Below are positions 17,397-24,549 of a stretch of 64,000 bases of DNA, piece after piece. The position numbers were made by a program, and so were the translations under genes. Location: assembly GCF_002001085.1 (NCBI RefSeq), contig NZ_MUNU01000011.1, forward strand, positions 1-64,000, read 5' to 3'. The stretch is from Rhodanobacter sp. B05. Its GTDB lineage: Bacteria; Pseudomonadota; Gammaproteobacteria; Xanthomonadales; Rhodanobacteraceae. The stretch's first letter is position 1. Each line of letters opens with the position of its first letter. Under the pieces are notes generated by a model. That model did not search any database. It was given only the letters and a program-made list of their open reading frames with translations, and was not told where the DNA came from.

Positions 17397-17721
17397 GATG
17401 AAATTACGTCAGCCGGGCGCACCAACGCGGGAAAGGTCCGCACGTGCAACGAGGACGCCATCCTGGACCGCCCGAATGCCGGTTTGTGGGTGGTCGCCGA
17501 TGGGCTCGGCGGTCATGCAGCCGGCGACTATGCCAGCAGGCTGATCGTCAAACGCTGGCAGCATTGCCGCGAGTGGCGGCGTGTTTGATTTCATCGAATC
17601 CATCGAGGATACCCTTGCCGAAGTCAACGCCGAGCTGCAACGTTTCGCGCGGGAACGTGACGTGGCCGGCCAAGTCGCGATGGTGGTCGCGGTTGTTCGG
17701 GTAGCGCTGGTGCGGTCGTGA
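17397..17721 (+). pseudogene. Decayed PP2C-type Ser/Thr phosphatase
   Basis: The stretch from 17397 encodes a recognisable PP2C N-terminus: SAGRTNAGKVRTCNEDAILDRP, then LWVVADGLGGHAAGDYASRLIV with the metal-binding DGxGGH motif. Near 17549 the reading frame is lost. Two frames over, homology-like sequence resumes (IAASGGVFDFIESIEDTLAEVNAELQRFAR) and ends at a stop at 17719-17721, after roughly 110 of about 240 expected residues. No good start codon or ribosome site lies at the 5' end. So it carries a frameshift and a C-terminal truncation. It lies 850 bp upstream of the sigma/kinase operon and may be a lost partner of it. The rest of 17261-17825 holds nothing else I recognise. Confidence 0.7.
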
Positions 17722-17825
17722 CCTGATTGGCTCGGGCTGTGTAATCCGGATCGTCCGATGCCGAATAGGCAAGGCAAACCCGGCATGCACGCCGGATGGT
17801 CGCGACAACACCGAGGAGCCTTGTC

Positions 17826-18476
17826 ATGCCTGCCGTCAACACGGACTTCAATCGTACCTGCGCTCGTCTCGATCTGGATCCTGAGCGTTCAGGCGTCTTC
17901 ACTCCAGGCGTCGCCCGGGTGAGCTTCACCGATGCCTCCCTGCGGCGCTTCAACGAATGCGCGGCCAGGGTCGCGCCCGGGACACCGCCGCTCGATGCGC
18001 GCCAGATCGCTGCCGCGACGCGGCGGTTGTCACGCGCCATCGGCACGGGGCGGGAGTCGCGTTTCATCCAGGCCCGCATGCGCCGCGCGGGTGAGATCCG
18101 TGTGCTGCTCGACGACGGCGGATGGACGGTGGAGGACAAGTTGTGCGAGCGCATGCTTCAACTGGTCGACTACATCGATAACGAAGGCGGGTTGATCCCG
18201 GACGACGTTCCCGTGATCGGCGGCCTCGACGATGCGCTGCTGGTGGATCTCGCGATGGAGGGGCTGCGCGGTGAACTCGACGAGTACGCCGATTTCTGCC
18301 GCTATCGGATGGGCGAGGCGGCGCGACTTGGCGCCACGCCAGCTGCCGTGACGATGGATCGTGCCTGCTGGAGCGAGCAGCGCGCCGAGGAACTGCGGCT
18401 GGAACGCGTGTTGCGGCGTGCGCGCGGCACGGCATATGCCGGGGATGTTGGCGCGGCGCGCTTTCAGGTCGGCTGA
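17826..18476 (+). CDS. YkvA/DUF1232-like protein
   Basis: A 216-residue protein. The middle third reads KLCERMLQLVDYIDNEGGLIPDDVPVIGGLDDALLVDLAMEGL. This matches the DUF1232/YkvA pattern (IPDxxPVxGxLDDAxLV). The flanking helices are Arg-rich and have no known motif. ATG 17826 is favoured over 17796 because GAGGAG lies about 8 nt upstream. YkvA-like proteins have no established biochemical role. It reads in the same direction as the sigma/kinase operon, 92 bp before it, and could be its first gene. Confidence 0.65.
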   Translation: MPAVNTDFNRTCARLDLDPERSGVFTPGVARVSFTDASLRRFNECAARVAPGTPPLDARQIAAATRRLSRAIGTGRESRFIQARMRRAGEIRVLLDDGGWTVEDKLCERMLQLVDYIDNEGGLIPDDVPVIGGLDDALLVDLAMEGLRGELDEYADFCRYRMGEAARLGATPAAVTMDRACWSEQRAEELRLERVLRRARGTAYAGDVGAARFQVG

Positions 18477-18568
18477 GGCAACGCTTGCCGGTGGTGTGGA
18501 ACGGCGCATAATCGCGATGGACGCCGGCGCGGCGCGCGCCTGCCCGTTGCCGCTTGAGGGCGCGGTGC

Positions 18569-19270
18569 ATGGGCCGATTTGATACGACCCGATGGAGCGT
18601 GGTGCTTCGCGCGCGTGGCGAACCCGCCGACGCGCACGCGGCCCTGGAAACGCTGTGCCGCACCTACCGGCCGCCGGTGCTTGCCTACGTGCGCAGTCAT
18701 GTGTTTGCGCGCGACAACGCCGAGGACCTCACCCAGGCTTTTTTTGCAGGGTTCCTTGAGCACGCCTGGCACGCACATGCCGATCCCGAACGGGGCCGTT
18801 TCCGGTCTTTCCTGCTTACCGCACTCAAGCGTTTCCTGATCGATGCCAATGCCGAGTCCCGTGCACTCAAGCGTGGCGGCGGCTGCCGGCTCGAGAGCAT
18901 GGATGGCGCCGAGGTCGCCGCGGTCAGCACGGGCGAAACGCCGGAACACGTATTCCAGCGCGAGTGGGCGAGGACCGTGCTGTCCGCCGCTTTTGCACGC
19001 CTGCGTGTCGAAGCCGAGCGTGCGGACAAGCTGACCCTGTTCGAACGTTTGAGCGAGTTCCTGGCTGAGCCGCCGGAACAGGCTGACTACGCGCGAGTGG
19101 CGGCGGAACTGCACTTGCGCCAGAACACCCTGGCAGTCGCGGTGCACCGGCTGCGCCATCGTCTGCGCGAACTGGTGCGAGAGGAACTGACCGAAACCAC
19201 CGCCAACCATGGCGATCTGGAGGCGGAGTTGCGCGCGCTGCGCGAGGCGCTGGGCGCGGTGATGCGATGA
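18569..19270 (+). CDS. ECF-type RNA polymerase sigma factor (kinase-linked type)
   Basis: A 233-residue sigma-70-family factor of the type common in Planctomycetes and found next to Ser/Thr kinases. The N-terminal TTRWSVVLRARG is typical. Region 2 includes VFARDNAEDLTQAFFAGFLEHA and GRFRSFLLTALKRFLIDA. Region 4 is YARVAAELHLRQNTLAVAVHRLRHRLRELVREEL, followed by the family's extra C-terminal helix (LEAELRALREALG). No anti-sigma gene is adjacent. ATG 18569 has GAGGGC upstream. It is the first of two tandem, clearly different sigma genes leading into a kinase. Confidence 0.88.
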   Translation: MGRFDTTRWSVVLRARGEPADAHAALETLCRTYRPPVLAYVRSHVFARDNAEDLTQAFFAGFLEHAWHAHADPERGRFRSFLLTALKRFLIDANAESRALKRGGGCRLESMDGAEVAAVSTGETPEHVFQREWARTVLSAAFARLRVEAERADKLTLFERLSEFLAEPPEQADYARVAAELHLRQNTLAVAVHRLRHRLRELVREELTETTANHGDLEAELRALREALGAVMR

Positions 19271-19342
19271 ACTAGGTACCCCGTCGTTTGTAATCACCGG
19301 CCCGGTTTGCGGAAACATCAGCGAGGTCAGAAGGAATGTCTC

Positions 19343-20071
19343 GTGGAGCCTGCCAATCATCTTCGAACTGATGACTTCACCCGCACGCGCTGGTCGCTGG
19401 TGCAACAACTGCGCGCGCCACGCCCCGGCGAGGCGCGCGAGGCGTTGCTGGAGCTCGCGGTGCGCTACTGGTATCCGGTGTATGCCTACGTGCGCCGCTG
19501 CGGGCACGCGTCGGAGATCGCACAGGACATCACGCGGGCATTCTTCCAGCACCTCGCCGCCGAGCCCGGCGACGGCGCACTGCCGCAGGGGCGCTTTCGC
19601 GACTGGTTGCTGTGGCGGCTCAATACGTTTCTCGCGGGCGACTGGCAGGAGTTGACCGGGAACGACGCGATCGTGATCGCGCCCGCGCTGGAGGACCTGG
19701 AGCGGCGCAACCGCGATGACCGTGTGGCGGCTGGCTCGCCGGAGCAGGCCTTCCAGCGCGGCTTCGCGCTGGAGGTGCTGGCACGCGGGTTCAAGCGGCT
19801 GCAGTCCGAAGCAGGCCAGACCGGACATCTGGACATGTACGAGGCGCTGGAGCCGTATCTCGCGCACGATCCGCTGCCGGGACAGTACGAGGAGATCGGC
19901 CAGCGCCTGGGCATTCGGCCGCTGGCGCTGGTGCTGGCCCTGAAGCGTCTGCGCCAGCGTTTTCGCGAGCTGGTGCAACAGGAGTTGATTGGCACCGTGG
20001 CGTCGCCCGAAGCACTGGATGGCGAACAACGGGCGCTGTTCGCGGTGTTGGGCGGGGGAACCCAGGCATGA
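19343..20071 (+). CDS. Second ECF-type sigma factor (kinase-linked type)
   Basis: A 242-residue factor of the same class as its neighbour but only distantly alike. It has FTRTRWSLVQQLRA, CGHASEIAQDITRAFFQHLA and QGRFRDWLLWRLNTFLAGDW (region 2). Region 4 is PGQYEEIGQRLGIRPLALVLALKRLRQRFRELVQQEL, followed by GTVASPEALDGEQRALFAVL, the usual C-terminal tail. I choose GTG 19343, with AAGGAA 6 nt upstream; a TTG at 19307 is less likely. Its stop overlaps the kinase start by 4 bp, so sigma factor and kinase are made together. It is plausibly a direct substrate of the kinase. Confidence 0.87.
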   Translation: MEPANHLRTDDFTRTRWSLVQQLRAPRPGEAREALLELAVRYWYPVYAYVRRCGHASEIAQDITRAFFQHLAAEPGDGALPQGRFRDWLLWRLNTFLAGDWQELTGNDAIVIAPALEDLERRNRDDRVAAGSPEQAFQRGFALEVLARGFKRLQSEAGQTGHLDMYEALEPYLAHDPLPGQYEEIGQRLGIRPLALVLALKRLRQRFRELVQQELIGTVASPEALDGEQRALFAVLGGGTQA

Positions 20072-23000
20072 CCGCCGCGCCGTCCGAATCGCTGCCGGGT
20101 GCTGCGCGGCCCGACCTGCAAGGATTGGCCGAGCTGGCCTTCGGAAGCCTGAGCCGCTTTGACGATTCCACCCAGGCCCGGCACCTGGCGCTGCTGCACG
20201 CGGAGAGCCTGGAGCTCGACCTCACCGATCCGGCGCAGCGCCAGTTCGGCGACTACGAACTGCTGGAGCAGATCGGCGAGGGCGGCATGGGCGTCGTGTA
20301 CCGTGCGTACCAGCGCTCGCTGGATCGTGAGGTCGCGTTGAAGCTGTTGTCGGCAGGGCCGTGGGCATCGAAGGATTTCATTGCGCGTTTCGAGCGTGAA
20401 GCGCAGAACGCCGCGCGAATGCAGCACCCGCACATTGTCACGGTGTTCGAAGCTGGCAGCTTCGAGGGCCTGCACTTCATGAGCATGCGGCTGATCGAGG
20501 GACGCAGTCTGTCGGCGCTGCTCAAGAGTGGTGAACGTCTGGCACCGAGGCAGGCGGCGCTGCTGCTGCGCACGGTGGCCGAGGCGGTTGCCTATGCACA
20601 CAGCGTCGGCGTGTTGCATCTCGATCTCAAGCCCGGCAATGTGCTGATCGACGGGAATGGCGTGGCCCATGTCGCCGACTTCGGCCTGGCCCGAAGGCTG
20701 GACGGCAGCACGCTGGCGCTCGACAACGATGAAGTCTCGGGCACACCTTCCTACATGGCGCCGGAGCAGGCGCAGGTGCGCAGCAGCCGGCTCACCACGG
20801 CGACCGACGTGTGGGGTCTGGGCGCGATCCTGTATGAACTCCTGACCGGCCAGCCGCCGTTCCGTGCCGACAGCGCGCAGGCGACACTGAAGCTGGTGCT
20901 GGAAGGCACCGTGCGCGCGCCGCGCCGCTTGCAACCGTCGGTGTCGCCGGATCTGCAGGCGATCGCGCTGCGTTGTCTGGCCCGCGATACCGCCGAACGA
21001 TATCCGTCCGCGCGCGCACTCGCCGATGACCTGGTGCGTTACGCGGAAGGACGTCCGGTGCGGGCGCGGCCGCTGAACGCCGTACAGCGTCTGGCACGTT
21101 GGTCGCGCCGCGAACCCAAGCTCGCCGCCAGCATTGCCTGCGCGATCGCGGCACTGGTCATCGGCCTGGTCGCCACCAGCGTGCAGTGGCGGCACGCCGG
21201 GCAAAACGCGGTGCTGGCGCAGAACAATGCCGATGTCGCCCAGCGCACGCTGTGGAACGCGCGCACCGACGTCTCGCAGCACCAGATGGAACGAGGCGAT
21301 GCCTATCCGGCGCTCGCCAACGTGGTGGCGAACCTGCGCGAGATGGAGGCCCACGGCGACCGCGACGGCGCCGCGCTCGCGCGCCTGCGCATTGGTACCG
21401 TACTTGCGAACGCGCCGCGACTCATCGATGCGATTCCCCTCGGCGATGGCGCGCAGATCACCTCACTGGCGATTTCTCCCGATGGAAAATCCGTTGCCGT
21501 CGTCACCGGCGGCCGCACGGTTCACCTGATCGATGTCGCCAGCGGTACGCAACGCTGGCGCGTGGAGGCCACGCCGAATTCGTTCGGAATGACGGCGATG
21601 GATTTCAACCAGGCGCCGATGGGAGTGCATTTTTCGGACGACGGGCGGCGCCTGATCTGCCACCCCGAATCGGGTGGTCCGGATAGTGGCATGAACTCCG
21701 CACTCTTTCCGCACGACATCGACAGTGCGCTGATTGACGTCGCCGCGGGCACGCTGGTCACGCCGCCGAAGCAATTCGTCGACTTCCTCGCCGTCGACTA
21801 CACCGCGGATGGCCGCCACGCGCTGCTGTTCGACAGGCACGGCAACGTGCAGCGCTGGCGCACACTGCCGTGGGCTGCAGACGGCGACCTGGCCCATCTC
21901 GATGGCAACGTCGTGGCGACATCGGACGGCATCCAGTTGCAGGGCGAGGCGCTGCTCACCGACGATGGCGCAACGATGGTACAGGCCGACGGCGCGAAGC
22001 TGGGCTTCCGCAGTTTCGATGCCGGACACATGCGCCCGCAGCATACGTTGAATCTGACCATGGAGCAGGATCGCGCGACCGCCTGGGCGGTGCGTCACGA
22101 TGGCAGGCAGCTTGCCATCGGCACCACCTCCGGGCAGATCGCGGTATGGGATCTCGACACCGGCAAGACCACGTGGCTGCAAACCCGATTCAACGGATGG
22201 ATCGCGCGGCTGCGCTTCAGCGCCGATGGCAGCCGCCTGCTCGCAGCTTCCAACGAGCCCAGCGAAATGGGCGTGTTCGACGCACGCACGCTCGCACCGG
22301 TCGCCGTGCCGGTCGCCCTCGGCAACGATCTCGACCCCAGCGCCCTGACCGATGTCGATTTCGGGCCGGACGCGTCCACCATACTGACCCGCCATTGGGC
22401 GACCAGCGCGATCGTGTGGCACCTGCCGGAACCGGGCTTTCCGCTGTCGGCGCCGGTCGCTTCCGCGCCGCCGATGGTTGCCTACGGCGCGCGCTTCGCG
22501 CTGGCAAGCGATGCGCGATCGCACCTGATGGCGAGCGGCGACAACGGCGTGCTCAAGCTGTGGCGCATGCGCTGGACGCCGTTCGACGGACGTACTGCCG
22601 CGCCGCTGGTGTCGGACACGTTGCGCTTCGACGGCCGACATCTCGTCTTCGCCGACGGCAAGCGGGTCGGCGTATTCGAGCTCGCGAGCGGCCGCACCGC
22701 GGGCAAGACCATCGCGTTGCCCGAAGCACCGACCTATGCCGGGCTGGACGGCAGCGGCACGCGCCTGATCGCCATCGCCGGGCGTGAAATGTCCTGCTGG
22801 AACTGGCGTGACGGGACGCGCTGCTGGCCGGTGGTCGCACTGCCGGATTCGCCGCTGCGCCTGGGCGTGGCTGCCGCCGCGCCGGTGCTCGCCGTTGCCA
22901 CCGGCAGCAACGACAAGGGCGAGTTCTTCGAGGATGTGCGCCTGTTCGATCTTGCCACCGGGCGACCACGTGGCGCGCCGGTTCGCCTGCGCGGTCCGCT

Positions 23001-24549
23001 CGGCGCGCTGCGCCTGTCCGACGATGGCCGCCGCCTGCTGGTCTTTGAATACCGCAATACCTTCGCGGCGGATTCCAACCTGGTGCGGGTAATCGATACC
23101 GACCGAGCGAAGATCGTGCAGAACCTGCTGCACAAGGACAAGACGCACGCGCACATCGTGGATGCACGCTTCGCCGGCGATGGAAGCATCTGGAGCCTGT
23201 CCGGCGCGACCGGCTGGGGCGATGGCCCGGACTCGAAGCTCTGGCACTGGGACGCCAGCGGGCAACCCATCGGCAAGCCTGATGAGGTCGATGAGGAATT
23301 TGGCCTGCTGGCATTGCCGCACGGGCGCGGCCTGATCGAGACAGGCCAGCCTGTGGTTGAGATTTGGCGGCTGGCATTGCCGCACGAGCGCGGCCTGATC
23401 GAGACCGCTGGACCAAGTCTGTTCGCCGGCGCCGTGAAAAAAACGCTGTCCGTGGTGCCGGACGCCCACAACCGCGTCAACGTCGGCGCGATCAGTCCGG
23501 ACGGCCATCTGCTCGCCCTGGGCTTGCTCGATGGCGTGGGCTTGTTCGACATTGACCGCAACGAACGACTCACGCCGGACCTCAAGCTGCCGCTGCCCAG
23601 TCACGACGCAGTGCAGCAGCTTGCGTTCGCGCCGGATGGCTCCCGTTTGATCGGCCGCACCATCGGTGGGCGCTGGTTCCAGTGGCGCATCGTCGCCGAC
23701 ACGCGGCCCGTGGCGCAGATCGAACAAGACCTGCACCTGCGGGATTTCACGGACCGGGGTGACACCGATCAGGGCAGGTCGCCATCGGCGTTGTCGGCCG
23801 AACAACGCCGGAAGCTGCGCGCCGCCGATCCAGGGCCTGCGCCGGAGCCGCCCGAAGCGGCTGCGGCTGCCGTGGACAGTGCCGTCGCCGCGCCGGTGGC
23901 GGATTCGCGCTACCAACCGCTGAATCTCGATGCGATCGCCAACGTCGAACCGCGCACGCCGATGAATCGGGCCGCGCGCGTGCCGCCGCGCCCGCAGAGT
24001 CTGCCGACCCTGCCGCGCGGCCTGCAACGCTACGACGGCGTCGATTTCCTGCTGGGCCGCGCCGTGCAGCTTTCCGGCACCCCGCTGAATCTGCTCAATA
24101 CCGAGTTTCCCGCGCAGTCGCCGTCGCTGCGGATTGCGCCGCAACGCATCGTCGCGATCGACGCACTGGTTTTCCAGTTCCAATCCGTTGCGGCGGAAAC
24201 CAGCGCAGTGCGACTGCGTTATGTCGATGGCGGCGAACGGGTGCTCGCGATCCTCGATAACCGCGACACGCGCTCGTTGCTCGACATCCGGCCAACCGGC
24301 AGCAGCGGGCGCCGCGTCGGCTGGCTCGGCGAATTTGCCATGGGCCTGCGCGCCTGGGGCTTCGGCGACAGCGGCGAGACGGCGGCGGTGGCGAGCTACG
24401 TGGTGCGATTGGAAAACCCCGAGCCAGATCGCCCGGTAGCGGCCATTTCGCTCGAAGCCCCGCCAGCGGCCAGTCCCGGCCTGCTGTTTCTTGCGCTGAC
24501 CCTGGAGCCTTTCCGACCCGATCGAGCCGTCGTGAGCGCGTCGCAATGA
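20068..24549 (+). CDS. Membrane Ser/Thr protein kinase with beta-propeller-like sensor
   Basis: A 1493-residue Hanks-type kinase. The cytoplasmic kinase domain spans about 63-325: GEGGMG loop at 70-75, VALK with Lys92, catalytic loop HLDLKPGN (Asp186; Leu replaces the usual Arg, making it non-RD), DFG at 204-206 and APE at 231-233. One transmembrane helix at about 352-372 places the rest in the periplasm. Residues 400-1240 hold repeated WD40/quinoprotein-like strands (LAISPDGKSVAVV, IAVWDLDTGKTTW, LAFAPDGSRLIG). A Pro/Ala linker and a final beta-rich domain follow. A short internal duplication lies near residues 1080-1112. It overlaps the sigma gene before it and the TonB receptor after it by 4 bp each. 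Confidence 0.9.
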   Translation: MTAAPSESLPGAARPDLQGLAELAFGSLSRFDDSTQARHLALLHAESLELDLTDPAQRQFGDYELLEQIGEGGMGVVYRAYQRSLDREVALKLLSAGPWASKDFIARFEREAQNAARMQHPHIVTVFEAGSFEGLHFMSMRLIEGRSLSALLKSGERLAPRQAALLLRTVAEAVAYAHSVGVLHLDLKPGNVLIDGNGVAHVADFGLARRLDGSTLALDNDEVSGTPSYMAPEQAQVRSSRLTTATDVWGLGAILYELLTGQPPFRADSAQATLKLVLEGTVRAPRRLQPSVSPDLQAIALRCLARDTAERYPSARALADDLVRYAEGRPVRARPLNAVQRLARWSRREPKLAASIACAIAALVIGLVATSVQWRHAGQNAVLAQNNADVAQRTLWNARTDVSQHQMERGDAYPALANVVANLREMEAHGDRDGAALARLRIGTVLANAPRLIDAIPLGDGAQITSLAISPDGKSVAVVTGGRTVHLIDVASGTQRWRVEATPNSFGMTAMDFNQAPMGVHFSDDGRRLICHPESGGPDSGMNSALFPHDIDSALIDVAAGTLVTPPKQFVDFLAVDYTADGRHALLFDRHGNVQRWRTLPWAADGDLAHLDGNVVATSDGIQLQGEALLTDDGATMVQADGAKLGFRSFDAGHMRPQHTLNLTMEQDRATAWAVRHDGRQLAIGTTSGQIAVWDLDTGKTTWLQTRFNGWIARLRFSADGSRLLAASNEPSEMGVFDARTLAPVAVPVALGNDLDPSALTDVDFGPDASTILTRHWATSAIVWHLPEPGFPLSAPVASAPPMVAYGARFALASDARSHLMASGDNGVLKLWRMRWTPFDGRTAAPLVSDTLRFDGRHLVFADGKRVGVFELASGRTAGKTIALPEAPTYAGLDGSGTRLIAIAGREMSCWNWRDGTRCWPVVALPDSPLRLGVAAAAPVLAVATGSNDKGEFFEDVRLFDLATGRPRGAPVRLRGPLGALRLSDDGRRLLVFEYRNTFAADSNLVRVIDTDRAKIVQNLLHKDKTHAHIVDARFAGDGSIWSLSGATGWGDGPDSKLWHWDASGQPIGKPDEVDEEFGLLALPHGRGLIETGQPVVEIWRLALPHERGLIETAGPSLFAGAVKKTLSVVPDAHNRVNVGAISPDGHLLALGLLDGVGLFDIDRNERLTPDLKLPLPSHDAVQQLAFAPDGSRLIGRTIGGRWFQWRIVADTRPVAQIEQDLHLRDFTDRGDTDQGRSPSALSAEQRRKLRAADPGPAPEPPEAAAAAVDSAVAAPVADSRYQPLNLDAIANVEPRTPMNRAARVPPRPQSLPTLPRGLQRYDGVDFLLGRAVQLSGTPLNLLNTEFPAQSPSLRIAPQRIVAIDALVFQFQSVAAETSAVRLRYVDGGERVLAILDNRDTRSLLDIRPTGSSGRRVGWLGEFAMGLRAWGFGDSGETAAVASYVVRLENPEPDRPVAAISLEAPPAASPGLLFLALTLEPFRPDRAVVSASQ
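23306..23404 (+). repeat. Short tandem duplication inside the kinase gene
   Basis: Two copies of a ~35-bp segment coding for LALPHxRGLIET start near 23309 and 23369, 60 bp apart, with one base difference giving Gly versus Glu. The period is a multiple of three, so the frame is kept. It probably reflects a recent in-frame duplication in the sensor part. Confidence 0.75.
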
